Origin: MVYY01 sp035369865
GTDB lineage: Bacteria; Bacteroidota; Bacteroidia; Bacteroidales; Paludibacteraceae
Length of the DNA: 64,000 bases
Reading direction: 5' to 3'
NCBI GenBank assembly: GCA_035369865.1
Contig: DAOOVG010000001.1
Coordinates: 1 to 64,000 of the forward strand
Made by a program: the position numbers and the translations under genes. Below are positions 51,842 to 60,670 of the stretch, one piece after another (positions within the stretch are counted from its first letter, which is position 1; every line of letters starts with the position of its first letter). A model generated the notes under the pieces. That model saw only the letters and a program-made list of their open reading frames with translations. It was not told the DNA's origin and ran no database searches.

Positions 51842-52876
51842 TTATCTTGATCTGATTTCTTGACGCATAAATAGATAATAACTTATTGCAAACAAAAGAA
51901 TAGTTCCTGCAATAAGTCCGGTTACTTGCGGCCAAACCATGAGCAAACTTTGACCAAGAGGCAGGGGTGTAGGAAGAGCACCCTCCACTTGTGACATTGT
52001 TAATGCTCCCAGACTTCTTACCGATGGCATGAGAAGAGTAATATTGGCATCACTAAAAAGCTGGCTGGGATTTAATCTCATTAAATTTAAAATTCCATTT
52101 TGAAAGTTTACGATTTGTTGTTCTGTAACCATTCCTCTTGGAGCCAAGCCTTTGGCAAGCAACTCAATAATCATATTATAAAAAACGCTGAAAAAAAGCC
52201 ACACTGCAATACCTGATAAAGCAGAAGTAGCTGGTTGCCTAAAAGTTACTGAAAAAAGAATAGATAAATTAAGCCAGAAGGCGACATAAACTATACTAAT
52301 TATCAAGTAAAATAATATTCGAAACAATTCATCGGAGGAAGGAGGAATTCCTAAAGCAATCAATCCGCAACCAATTACCAGCAGTCCCAATGTAAAGAAA
52401 AGAAAACTTACCACCATCAATGCAGCCATAAATTTTGCATTGATAATGTAATCTCTGTAAATAGGCTGGCTTAAGATTCTACTTAAAGTTCCTCTGTTGT
52501 ATTCTGAATTAATAGCATCAAATCCTAAACTTATCCCAAGCAAAGGTGCCAGAAAACTGATAAAAATGATAAAAGGTGGCAAAGTGCCATCAGATAAAGT
52601 AAATAATTTTAGAAAAAAGAAACTGTCGCTCCCAACGCTGGCAGAAGATTTTGCAAACTGCCCCAAAGCTGTATAAAGTGACCCCATGCAGGTTAGCACA
52701 ATTAATAAAATCATTACAATAAATCGCCAGCTCGTTACTTGATCTGATATTTCCTTTGAAACCATTACCCAGAAAGGATGTTTTACTTTCGTTTTTTTCA
52801 TAACCGACAAGTTTGTTTCAAAAGTAGGTTGAAAATAACCAGAGAATTTTTCTGCAGAAGAAAAAGTATTATTCAT
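51842..52876 (-). CDS. ABC-2 type transporter permease
   Basis: The protein is 344 residues from ATG 52876 (MNNTFSSAEKFSGYF), chosen because GGAGG stands 9 bases before it and it overlaps the ATPase stop by 8 bases; a longer frame to 52978 is not needed. About six membrane segments are visible (FIVMILLIVLTCMGSLY..., PPFIIFISFLAPLLGISLGFDAI, ...LLFAISYYLFM). SEYNRGTLSRILSQPIYR is the classic ABC-2 'NosY-like' permease loop. With the ATPase next door it forms an exporter. The cargo is unknown; the NEW3 protein encoded first in the operon may be a substrate partner. Confidence 0.88.
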   Translation of the reverse strand: MNNTFSSAEKFSGYFQPTFETNLSVMKKTKVKHPFWVMVSKEISDQVTSWRFIVMILLIVLTCMGSLYTALGQFAKSSASVGSDSFFFLKLFTLSDGTLPPFIIFISFLAPLLGISLGFDAINSEYNRGTLSRILSQPIYRDYIINAKFMAALMVVSFLFFTLGLLVIGCGLIALGIPPSSDELFRILFYLIISIVYVAFWLNLSILFSVTFRQPATSALSGIAVWLFFSVFYNMIIELLAKGLAPRGMVTEQQIVNFQNGILNLMRLNPSQLFSDANITLLMPSVRSLGALTMSQVEGALPTPLPLGQSLLMVWPQVTGLIAGTILLFAISYYLFMRQEIRSR

Positions 52877-53624
52877 CTTGATTTCCTCCTTCAAAAAATT
52901 GATTGTACACATCTTCCAAGCTGTGAGTTTCATCATTAAATACTTGTTTAGATAATGTTGGAATATCACCTGCAGCAATTAATTTTCCTTTTGAAAAAAT
53001 TCCAACTGCATCACAAACTTGTTCCACCTGATGAAGATTATGAGAAGAAAAAAGAATAGTTAATCCTTGCTCTTTACGTAATCGCAAAATTAAGTCCAGA
53101 AATGATTTTACTCCTTGAGGGTCAATTCCGGAAGTTGGCTCGTCCAGAATAATCATTTCAGGATTTTTTATTAGTACATCTGCCAAACCAAGTCGCTGAC
53201 GCATTCCACGAGAGTACTGTCCAGCTTTTTTATTTTCAACACCTTCCAGACCAACTAACTGAAAAAGTTCCAATGCTTTTTTTCGGGCTTCTTCTTCGGG
53301 AATGCGGTTCAGCATGGCGGTGTAAACGAGGTTATACAGTCCTGTTCTGTTATCATAAAATCCCACATCTTCAGGTAAATATCCTACTTTTCGTTTTACT
53401 TCGATAGGATAACGTGTCGGGTTGATACCACAAACTTCAACTTTTCCTTCAGTTGGTTCGGTTAATCCTAACATCATCAAGATGGTGGTAGATTTTCCTG
53501 CCCCATTAGGACCTAAAAAACCAAATATTTCCCCTTTTTTTACCGATAAATTTATCTGATCAACAGCCGTAAAAGATTTATATTTTTTTGTCAAATTAAC
53601 CAATTCAACCATTATTTCGGACAT
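52869..53624 (-). CDS. ABC transporter ATP-binding protein
   Basis: The protein is 251 residues from ATG 53624 (MSEIMVELVNLTKKY), preceded by AGGAGGT, a near-perfect Shine-Dalgarno; a longer frame to 53708 would overlap the NEW3 gene. Walker A GPNGAGKSTT, Q-loop region LPEDVGFYDNRTG, signature YSRGMRQRLG, Walker B IILDEPTSGIDP and H-loop SSHNLHQVE are all intact. It belongs to the ABC-2 export group (NatA/CcmA-like) and powers the permease encoded by the overlapping next gene. Confidence 0.93.
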   Translation of the reverse strand: MSEIMVELVNLTKKYKSFTAVDQINLSVKKGEIFGFLGPNGAGKSTTILMMLGLTEPTEGKVEVCGINPTRYPIEVKRKVGYLPEDVGFYDNRTGLYNLVYTAMLNRIPEEEARKKALELFQLVGLEGVENKKAGQYSRGMRQRLGLADVLIKNPEMIILDEPTSGIDPQGVKSFLDLILRLRKEQGLTILFSSHNLHQVEQVCDAVGIFSKGKLIAAGDIPTLSKQVFNDETHSLEDVYNQFFEGGNQDE

Positions 53625-53626
53625 AG

Positions 53627-54778
53627 TTACCTCCTTCCGAATTTTCTGAATAAATAAAATACGCCACCTAAAGCTGCTAATATAATGATGATTCCTATCC
53701 AGCCCCACACCATAGAAGTTTTAACCATTACTCTAAATGATATATCAGCAGTAGCTTCAGGAGTGCTGGCATTAATATTAACAATATAATCACCCGGAAT
53801 AGCTTTTTTATCGGCATGTAGAGTGGCATTGACAGTAGCTTGTTCTCCAGGAAGTAATTTGTCTATTTTTGATGGTTCAAAAGTGACTTCCCATTTAGAT
53901 GGAGTTGTTGCTTTCATTTCAATTCCAGATAAATCAGCGGACCCTGTATTTTTAACAACAAGTGTTACTTTCTTTTCTTTTCCAGCTGTAATGTTTGTGC
54001 TTACCAAACCTGTTGGAGTAGTGAGTTCTATGGCATAATTTCCTGTAATTACTACTTCCAGTTCTAAGTCAGCCGAAGTAGAACCTGTCACTGCACGCAC
54101 TGGTATTTTGTAAGTTCCTGATTTTACTTTTGCATTAGGTTTTATATCGATGGTAATATCTTTGGTAGTATTGGGTTCCATTTCAACAGAAGTAACTTGC
54201 TTATAATCAGCATTAAAAGTAACAGTCCAACCTCTTGGGGCGTCGGCTATCAAGGCATAATGTTGTTTCTCGGCTGTCCTGTTTTTGAGCGTTGTTCTAA
54301 ATGAAAAATTTGATGTTGCATTTCCCTGCATATTTGCTTGATCTGTGGTAAATTCTGTCTCGCTTGAACCTTTTTCAGTGACCGTAATCCTTAAGGTTAA
54401 AGAGGCAGAATCACCTGCTGCAACTCTAAAAGCATAAGTCCCTTTATTTACCTGAAAAGGAACTTCCACTTTTAAGGAAAGACTCTTTTTTTCTTTCGGA
54501 AGAACAGCAATTCTTCCTACTTTATACCCGTCCAGCCTCAATATGTAGTTCCAATTCCTTGGAATACCATTGATATTTATTTCTTGATTAAAAATGGATT
54601 CACCATTGTTAATAATATCAATTGTATAATCAACTGATTCTCCTGGCGAAACAAATACCTGTGTATAAGGAGTATACACTAACACGTTTTTAGAAGCAAA
54701 GGAAGTTAAAAATGAAAAGAAAATAAAAAAACATAAAAGAATCAAGTGTTGATTAAAAGATTTTTTCCATAATTTCAT
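53627..54778 (-). CDS. NEW3-domain membrane-anchored protein
   Basis: The protein is 383 residues from ATG 54778, preceded by GGGAGGAA. Signal sequence about 1-30; tandem Ig-like NEW3 (alpha-galactosidase-associated, COG1470) domains with GTYAFRVAAGDSA, GTYKIPVRAVTGST and GDYIVNINASTPEATADISF; a single C-terminal membrane helix (MVWGWIGIIIILAALGGVFY) and a basic tail (RKFGRR). It should face the periplasm or cell surface, anchored in the inner membrane. In other genomes such proteins accompany ABC-2 exporters exactly as here. The stop overlaps the ATPase's ribosome-binding region. Function unknown. Confidence 0.8.
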   Translation of the reverse strand: MKLWKKSFNQHLILLCFFIFFSFLTSFASKNVLVYTPYTQVFVSPGESVDYTIDIINNGESIFNQEININGIPRNWNYILRLDGYKVGRIAVLPKEKKSLSLKVEVPFQVNKGTYAFRVAAGDSASLTLRITVTEKGSSETEFTTDQANMQGNATSNFSFRTTLKNRTAEKQHYALIADAPRGWTVTFNADYKQVTSVEMEPNTTKDITIDIKPNAKVKSGTYKIPVRAVTGSTSADLELEVVITGNYAIELTTPTGLVSTNITAGKEKKVTLVVKNTGSADLSGIEMKATTPSKWEVTFEPSKIDKLLPGEQATVNATLHADKKAIPGDYIVNINASTPEATADISFRVMVKTSMVWGWIGIIIILAALGGVFYLFRKFGRR

Positions 54779-55205
54779 AAAAATTCCTCCCATTCTTTAA
54801 GTATGTTTATGTAATACGATTGCAAGTTTAGTAAATTATTTTATTTATAAATGTTAATTTTTTTAAAAAATTAAAATCGTATTTTAAAGCAAGATAAGTT
54901 GTATTTCTTTTTTATCAATTATTCTAAATTAAATTGATAATCTGCAATTTATTTATAGATTAAGAAGTTTGTTGATCAACCATGCTTTTCCCAAATAGAA
55001 TGTTCTGTTTAATAATATAAAAATTTTTTCTGATTATTTTCTTTTAAAAATATTTAAAATATATTTTATGATTAAATGAAGATTTTTTTATAACTTTGAA
55101 AATCAAACAAGAAAAAAATTATTTCACTCAATAATACTCATAATCATGGGATACTATTTAAAATGTGTTATATAAAATATTTTTTATTTAATTTTTTTGA
55201 AGAAG
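54779..55205. other. AT-rich intergenic stretch before the small-RNA candidate
   Basis: No gene seen. It contains TAACTTTG at 55091-55098, a lone -7-like box on the plus strand with no -33 partner, and a nine-codon frame (MGYYLKCVI) near 55147. It probably includes the leader of the leftward NEW3-ABC operon. Confidence 0.45.
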
Positions 55206-55237
55206 TTTGGTTGTTATTTTAAAAAGCCATATTTTTG
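55206..55237 (+). promoter_or_regulatory. Full Bacteroides-type promoter for small-RNA candidate
   Basis: TTTG (55206-55209), 20 bases, TATTTTTG (55230-55237): an exact match to the TTTG-N19-21-TAnnTTTG consensus. No open reading frame follows before a terminator. Confidence 0.65.
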
Positions 55238-55242
55238 CACTG

Positions 55243-55318
55243 TAATTTTTTTCATAGTATTAGATTTTAAGGTTAACAGAAAAGATTGGTAGTCAAGCGT
55301 GACTACCTTTTCTTTTTT
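55243..55318 (+). ncRNA. Candidate small RNA of about 75 nt
   Basis: The promoter at 55206-55237 should start transcription near 55243. A stem GGTAGTCA (55288-55295), loop AGCG, TGACTACC (55300-55307), then TTTTCTTTTTT ends it. The interval holds no start codon with a useful frame. purD has its own consensus promoter further on, so this is not simply the purD leader. No similarity to a known RNA family is recognised. Start and end are predictions. Confidence 0.45.
55288..55318 (+). terminator. Intrinsic terminator of the small-RNA candidate
   Basis: 8-bp perfect stem with a 4-base loop followed by TTTTCTTTTTT on the plus strand; an A-rich stretch upstream (AAAAG) can extend it. Confidence 0.75.
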
Positions 55319-55383
55319 GTAGAACTTTTTGCTGTTTTTTTACTTCCTTTTCCACTCATCAACTTTTTCAACCTTCCTATTAT

Positions 55384-55415
55384 TTTGTTCAGCTCTAAAA
55401 ATTAAATTATTTTTG
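55384..55415 (+). promoter_or_regulatory. purD promoter
   Basis: TTTG (55384-55387), 20 bases, TATTTTTG (55408-55415), an exact consensus; the -7 box ends 18 bases before the purD ATG, implying a very short leader. Confidence 0.7.
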
Positions 55416-55433
55416 TACGAAAAATAATTTGTT

Positions 55434-56702
55434 ATGAATATTCTCATCCTTGGTTCAGGTGGACGTGAACATGCCATTGCCTGGAAAATTTCACAAAGTC
55501 CAAAGGTTACTTGTCTGTATATTGCTCCAGGAAATGCTGGAACTTCCTCTATAGGAACCAATTTGCCTATCGAAGTAAATGATTTTGAGTCAATAAAAGA
55601 AGCTGTAAAGAATTTTCAAATTAACTATGTGATTGTGGGACCTGAAGAGCCCCTTGTTAAAGGAATTGTTGATTTTTTTCAACAAGATGAAGATTTGAAA
55701 AAAGTTTCTATGATTGGTCCTAATAAAAGGGCTGCTCAGTTGGAAGGAAGCAAAGATTTTGCAAAAAACTTTATGTTTCGTCATGGTATTCCAACTGCAA
55801 AATATTTAAGTGTTACTGCCACAAATCTGGAAGAAGGAATAGATTTCTTAAAAAAAATGCGTCCGCCTTATGTTTTAAAAGCTGATGGGTTGGCAGCAGG
55901 GAAAGGTGTAGAAATAATTTCTGAACTTGAAAAAGCTCAGGAAGAACTGAGAATAATGCTCGAAGGAAAATTTGGAACAGCAAGTCAAAAAGTAGTAATT
56001 GAAGAATTTCTTTCTGGAATAGAATGTTCTGTTTTTGTAATCACTGATGGAGAAAATTATAAAATTTTACCAGTAGCCAAAGATTACAAGCGAATTGGAG
56101 AAGGCGATACTGGTTTAAATACAGGTGGTATGGGAGCAATTTCCCCAGTTTCGTTTGCTGACGAAGCGTTTATGCAGAAAGTAGAAAAAAAGATTATTCA
56201 GCCAACTATTCAAGGGTTGTATGAGGAAGGAATTGTTTATAAAGGTTTTATATTTTTTGGATTAATGAAAGTGGACAGTGAACCTTATGTCATTGAATAC
56301 AATGTTCGGTTGGGTGATCCTGAAACGGAAGCTATTATGCCTCGCATTTCTTCTGATCTGGTAGATTTGTTGGAAGGAATTACCTATTGTAATTTGAATG
56401 AAAAAAAGCTGGAAATTGATTCTCGCTTTGTAGCAACAGTTATATTGGCTTCAGGCGGTTATCCTGAAAAGTATGAGAAAGGAAAGGTAATCACTGGTTT
56501 AGAAAAAGTAAAAGATAGCATTGTCTTTCATTCTGGTACTGCTTTTAAAGATGGTAAAATTGTAACTAATGGTGGACGAGTGTTGGCAATTAGTTCCTAT
56601 GGCAAAACAAAAGAAGAAGCATTGGAATTATCTTATCGAAATGCTGAAAAGATTCAGTTTGAAAATAAATATTATCGAAAAGATATAGGTTTTGATCTTT
56701 AA
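55434..56702 (+). CDS. purD: Phosphoribosylamine-glycine ligase PurD
   Basis: A 422-residue ATP-grasp enzyme: N-terminal LGSGGREHAIAWKI, YVIVGPEEPLVKGI, RHGIPTAKY, LKADGLAAGKGV, then GGMGAISPV and the metal-binding EYNVRLGDPETE. It joins glycine to phosphoribosylamine in purine synthesis. A consensus promoter lies just upstream and cmk follows in the same direction. Confidence 0.96.
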   Translation: MNILILGSGGREHAIAWKISQSPKVTCLYIAPGNAGTSSIGTNLPIEVNDFESIKEAVKNFQINYVIVGPEEPLVKGIVDFFQQDEDLKKVSMIGPNKRAAQLEGSKDFAKNFMFRHGIPTAKYLSVTATNLEEGIDFLKKMRPPYVLKADGLAAGKGVEIISELEKAQEELRIMLEGKFGTASQKVVIEEFLSGIECSVFVITDGENYKILPVAKDYKRIGEGDTGLNTGGMGAISPVSFADEAFMQKVEKKIIQPTIQGLYEEGIVYKGFIFFGLMKVDSEPYVIEYNVRLGDPETEAIMPRISSDLVDLLEGITYCNLNEKKLEIDSRFVATVILASGGYPEKYEKGKVITGLEKVKDSIVFHSGTAFKDGKIVTNGGRVLAISSYGKTKEEALELSYRNAEKIQFENKYYRKDIGFDL

Positions 56703-56781
56703 AAATGGGAATAATACACATAATTTCCTGGTAATCTTCTCCTTTTTTCTCTTTTTAACAAAATAATGAAAGAAATCAATC

Positions 56782-57468
56782 ATGAAAAAAATAATTGTTG
56801 CTATTGATGGACCTTCGTCGTGCGGAAAAAGTACCATTGCCAAAGAATTGGCTCGTGATGTGGGATATGTTTATGTCGATACAGGAGCAATGTATCGAGC
56901 AGTAGCTTTATATTGTTTACAAAATGGCTGGTTAAAGGATTCTTCCCTTGATGAAGAAGCTTTAAAGAAAAATATAAAATCTCTCAAAATCGAATTTAAA
57001 ACCAATGAAAAGGGAGAAACAGAAACTTATTTGAATGGCAGGAATATTGAAAAAGAAATTCGTTCGTTAGAAGTAGCAAATGCAGCAAGTCAAATCAGTA
57101 CGTTAGATTTTGTTCGGAAGGAAATGGTTTGTCAGCAGCAAGAAATGGGGAAAGAGAAAGGAATTGTGATGGATGGTCGTGATATAGGAACAATTGTTTT
57201 TCCCGAAGCAGAATTAAAAATTTTTTTGACTGCCACACCTGAAATCCGTGCTCAAAGACGCATGTTGGAAATGCTGGAAAGAGGTGAAAAGGTAACTTTT
57301 GAAGAGGTTTTGAAAAACATCAAAGAACGTGATGAAAGAGATTCGCATCGCTCGGAAAGTCCTTTAAAAAAAGCAAAAGATGCTATTGTAATTGACAATT
57401 CTAATCTTACAAAAGAGCAACAACGAGAATTGGTAAAAACTTTATTTTTAGAAAAGGTGTTATCATAA
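56782..57468 (+). CDS. cmk: Cytidylate kinase
   Basis: A 228-residue CMP kinase: P-loop GPSSCGKSTIAKELA, YVDTGAMYRAV, the inserted NMP-binding region with DGRDIGTIVFPEAELKIFLTA, and RDERDSHRSESPLKKA. It phosphorylates CMP and dCMP with ATP. The P-loop has SSC in place of the more common AGS(S)GK, which still fits. It precedes ispH by about 70 bases. Confidence 0.95.
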   Translation: MKKIIVAIDGPSSCGKSTIAKELARDVGYVYVDTGAMYRAVALYCLQNGWLKDSSLDEEALKKNIKSLKIEFKTNEKGETETYLNGRNIEKEIRSLEVANAASQISTLDFVRKEMVCQQQEMGKEKGIVMDGRDIGTIVFPEAELKIFLTATPEIRAQRRMLEMLERGEKVTFEEVLKNIKERDERDSHRSESPLKKAKDAIVIDNSNLTKEQQRELVKTLFLEKVLS

Positions 57469-57535
57469 CAATAACGAAATTTCTTATCGTACTTTTTTCT
57501 TGTCATTTACTAAAAAATTTTATAAACTTTTTCTC

Positions 57536-58396
57536 TTGAAAATAGAAATAGATAAAAAATCGGGTTTTTGTTTTGGAGTTGTAAAAGCAATTGCCAAAGC
57601 CGAAGAAGAATTGGCAAAAGGGGAACCTCTTTATTGTTTAGGCGATATTGTTCACAATGAAGAAGAAGTTAAACGATTAGAAAAAATGGGGTTAATCACT
57701 ATTGATTATGAACAATTTAAACAATTGCATGATGTAAGGGTTCTGATTCGTGCTCATGGCGAGCCTCCGCTTACTTATCAAATTGCTCGAGAAAATAACA
57801 TTACCTTAATTGATGCCACGTGTCCTGTCGTTTTAAAATTACAATCCAGCATCAAAAAAACATATGAAGCCATTTCTTCGGAGGAACAAATTGTAATTTA
57901 CGGGCAGGAAGGTCATGCAGAAGTAAGAGGATTGGTAGGACAAACCAATGATAATGCTATTGTTGTAGAAAATGAAGAAGATTTGAAAAAAATTGATTTT
58001 ACTAAAAAAATTCATTTATTTTCGCAAACTACCAAAGATTTGGAAAGTTTTAACCATTTGGCAACAACTATTTCAGAAAAAATAAAGAAAAAAGAAAATT
58101 TAAAAATAAGCGATACAATTTGTCGTCAGGTGGCGAATAGAATCCCAAATATTACTAATTTTGCACGGCAACATGATATTATTTTATTTATAAGTGGCAA
58201 AAAAAGTTCTAATGGGAAAGTGCTGTTTGAACATTGTAAGAAAATAAATCCCAATACTTTTTACATTTACAATTGTAATCAAATTGATAATATGACGATT
58301 GACCTTACAAAAAAAATAGGTATTTGTGGGGCAACTTCCACACCCAAATGGTTGATGGAATGTGTAGCAGAAAAATTAAGACAAAAAGTTAATTAA
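57536..58396 (+). CDS. ispH: 4-hydroxy-3-methylbut-2-enyl diphosphate reductase IspH
   Basis: The protein is 286 residues if started at TTG 57536, giving (M)KIEIDKKSGFCFGVV, the usual N-terminus; the frame is open back to 57500, which adds an unlikely leader. Cluster ligands are C12 (GFCFGV), C96 (DATCPVV) and C196 (DTICRQVANR). It makes IPP and DMAPP at the end of the MEP pathway. A non-ATG start and cmk-ispH-pfkA order suggest one transcript. Confidence 0.94.
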   Translation: MKIEIDKKSGFCFGVVKAIAKAEEELAKGEPLYCLGDIVHNEEEVKRLEKMGLITIDYEQFKQLHDVRVLIRAHGEPPLTYQIARENNITLIDATCPVVLKLQSSIKKTYEAISSEEQIVIYGQEGHAEVRGLVGQTNDNAIVVENEEDLKKIDFTKKIHLFSQTTKDLESFNHLATTISEKIKKKENLKISDTICRQVANRIPNITNFARQHDIILFISGKKSSNGKVLFEHCKKINPNTFYIYNCNQIDNMTIDLTKKIGICGATSTPKWLMECVAEKLRQKVN

Positions 58397-58431
58397 CAAT
58401 TTTAAAGAAATTAATTGAAAAACTTATCATA

Positions 58432-59415
58432 ATGGAATATAGTATTAAATGTATCGGTTTACTTACTTCTGGAGGTGATGCTCCGGGAATGAATGCTGCA
58501 ATCCGAGCAGTAACACGGACAGCTATTTTTAATGGAATTCGTGTAAAAGCCATTTACAGAGGATATAGAGGACTTATTACGGGTGAAATTACAGAGTTTA
58601 AAACAGAAAATGTAAGTAATATTATTCAACAAGGGGGAACTATTTTAAAAACTGCCCGTTGTGATGAATTTATGGCACCTGAAGGTCGTAAATTAGCTTA
58701 CAAAAACATGCAAAAAGAAGAGATTGATGCTTTAATTGTTATTGGTGGTGATGGAACTTTTACAGGTGCTCGTATTTTTGCTCAAGAATTTAATGTCCCG
58801 ATTATTGGAATTCCGGGAACCATTGATAATGATTTGTATGGAACGGATGTAACAATTGGTTTTGATACCGCTTTAAATACCATCATAGAAGCGGTTGATA
58901 AGATTCGTGACACTGCTTCGTCGCATGAACGTTTGTTTTTCATTGAAGTGATGGGACGCGATGCTGGTTTTCTGGCTTTAAATAGTGCGTTGGCTTCAGG
59001 AGCAGAAGCTGCCATTATTCCGGAACGAGAAACAAAAGTAGATCAATTGGAAGAAGTAATTAAAAATGGTTTCAGAAAATCCAAAAATAGCAGTATTGTT
59101 ATTGTAACTGAGAGCAAAGTGACTGGTGGAGCTAACGGTTTGGCTGCACGTATGCGAAAAGAACATCCTGAATATGATGTACGAGTAACTATTTTGGGGC
59201 ATATTCAACGCGGAGGTTCTCCTTCCGTTTCTGACAGAATTTTGGCAAGCCGAATGGGAGTGGCTGCAGTTGAAGCTTTACTGGACGAACAACGCAGTGT
59301 TATGATTGGTGTTGTTAATAATGAAATTGTAAATGTGCCGTTTACAAAAGCTATCAAATATAATAAACCCATAGATGAAGATTTGCTCCAAATCATTCAG
59401 GTTTTATCCATTTAA
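58432..59415 (+). CDS. pfkA: ATP-dependent 6-phosphofructokinase PfkA
   Basis: A 327-residue PfkA: LLTSGGDAPGMNAAIRAV, ATP-site GGDGTFTGA (the Gly typical of ATP use rather than pyrophosphate), GIPGTIDNDLYGTD with catalytic Asp, EVMGRDAGFLAL and GHIQRGGSPS. It commits fructose 6-phosphate to glycolysis. It starts 35 bases after ispH. Confidence 0.96.
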   Translation: MEYSIKCIGLLTSGGDAPGMNAAIRAVTRTAIFNGIRVKAIYRGYRGLITGEITEFKTENVSNIIQQGGTILKTARCDEFMAPEGRKLAYKNMQKEEIDALIVIGGDGTFTGARIFAQEFNVPIIGIPGTIDNDLYGTDVTIGFDTALNTIIEAVDKIRDTASSHERLFFIEVMGRDAGFLALNSALASGAEAAIIPERETKVDQLEEVIKNGFRKSKNSSIVIVTESKVTGGANGLAARMRKEHPEYDVRVTILGHIQRGGSPSVSDRILASRMGVAAVEALLDEQRSVMIGVVNNEIVNVPFTKAIKYNKPIDEDLLQIIQVLSI

Positions 59416-59634
59416 TGGGGAAAAGATGAATTCCAAACAAAACAGAAAATCGCATATTGTTTTTCCTGTTTTCCACACTTTTTTGCAACACTCTTATAAG
59501 TATTTGAATTCTATGTTCAACTTAGAAGTGCAAATTTCCTGATAATTTTTACATAGGTTTTTTTAAAACAAAACTATAAAAAACATTGCAGGGGATTGCC
59601 AAGCGGCTGGGGGTGCAAAACCCCCAAAGAGTGT
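59416..59634. other. Intergenic stretch after pfkA with a GC-rich hairpin
   Basis: No gene. Around 59609-59625 GGGGGT-GCAAA-ACCCCC forms a strong 6-bp hairpin, and ACATTGCAGG (59583-59592) repeats at 59641-59650 as the start of the inverted-repeat element. AAGCGGCTGGGGGTGCAAAA resembles part of a tRNA but no cloverleaf can be completed. Confidence 0.5.
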
Positions 59635-59870
59635 TAGCCCACATTGCAGGTATTATCGAGTTAAGTACCTGTAAAAAAGTGGATGTTTTTTTGAGGAGGG
59701 GCCTTTGGGTGCCACACAATGGTACTTTTTCTTTCTCTACTCAAAAATTTAAAGCGAATTAACTTGACAGGGTCAATTTTTAGCGAAAAAACAATCAATT
59801 TCTGCAGAAAAGTATCTAAATTTTGATTATTATTAACAATCAGGGAACGCATACCCTGCAATGTGGGTTA
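59635..59870. repeat. MITE-like element with 19/20-bp terminal inverted repeats
   Basis: TAGCCCACATTGCAGGTAT (59635-59653) and the reverse complement TAACCCACATTGCAGGGTAT (59870-59851) match at 18 of 19 positions plus one inserted G. The 197 bases between them code for nothing credible. The element abuts the frdB stop at 59879 and is followed by a TTTTTTT run, so it may also serve as frdB's terminator. A third partial copy of the arm lies at 59583-59592. Confidence 0.5.
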
Positions 59871-59878
59871 GGATTTTT

Positions 59879-60634
59879 TTAATCTTTAAATTTAGCAGAT
59901 AAATATTCTCTATTCAAACGAGCTATGTTGGAAATTGAAACATTTTTCGGACATTCTGCTTCACAAGCTCGTGTGTTAGTACAATTCCCAAATCCAAGTT
60001 CTTCCATTTTAGCCACCATTGCTTTAGCTCGCTTAGCTGCTTCTACTTTCCCCTGAGGTAAAAGTGCCAGATGACTTACCTTTGCAGCAACAAACAACAT
60101 GGCAGAAGCATTTTTACAAGCAGCTACACACGCACCACAGCCAATACAAGTAGCAGCATCCATAGCTTCATCTGCACGATCCTTTGGAATAAGAATATTA
60201 TTGGCATCAGGAGCTCCTCCTGTGTTTACTGAAATAAAACCTCCCGCTTGAATGATTTTATCAAAAGCACTTCGGTCGACAATCAAATCTTTCACAACAG
60301 GAAAAGCAGCCGACCGCCATGGTTCAACAACAATGGTATCGCCATCTTTAAATTTTCGCATGTGAAGCTGACAAGTAGTAACCTCTGTATCAGGACCGTG
60401 AGGATGTCCATTGATATACAAACCACACATGCCACAAATTCCTTCACGACAATCATGGTCAAAGGCTACAGGCTCGATATGTTCTTTAATTAATTTTTCA
60501 TTCAATATATCCAGCATTTCCAAAAAAGAACTATCGGTTGGAACATTTTCTAAATTATAAGTTTCAAACTTTCCCTTAGCTTTGGCACTGACTTGCCGCC
60601 ATATTTTTAAGGTAATATTTATTGTTTTCTCCAT
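59879..60634 (-). CDS. frdB: Fumarate reductase/succinate dehydrogenase iron-sulfur subunit
   Basis: A 251-residue subunit with three clusters: [2Fe-2S] in CREGICGMCGLYI, [4Fe-4S] in CIGCGACVAACKN and [3Fe-4S] in CTNTRACEAECPKN. It passes electrons between the flavoprotein and the cytochrome b. It follows the flavoprotein gene by 36 bases. In anaerobic Bacteroidales the complex works mainly as fumarate reductase with menaquinol. Confidence 0.95.
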   Translation of the reverse strand: MEKTINITLKIWRQVSAKAKGKFETYNLENVPTDSSFLEMLDILNEKLIKEHIEPVAFDHDCREGICGMCGLYINGHPHGPDTEVTTCQLHMRKFKDGDTIVVEPWRSAAFPVVKDLIVDRSAFDKIIQAGGFISVNTGGAPDANNILIPKDRADEAMDAATCIGCGACVAACKNASAMLFVAAKVSHLALLPQGKVEAAKRAKAMVAKMEELGFGNCTNTRACEAECPKNVSISNIARLNREYLSAKFKD

Positions 60635-60670
60635 AAAAACTGATATTTTTTTAAAAAGACTTTCTGTTTC

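Noticed and set aside
59590..59660. tRNA-like stretch (AAGCGGCTGGGGGTGCAAAA)
   Set aside because: The anticodon stem cannot form with a 7-base loop and no T-arm (GTTCGA-type) or acceptor stem follows.
59661..59861. 66-codon minus-strand frame inside the MITE-like element
   Set aside because: It begins within the repeat arm and has no homologous features; likely chance.
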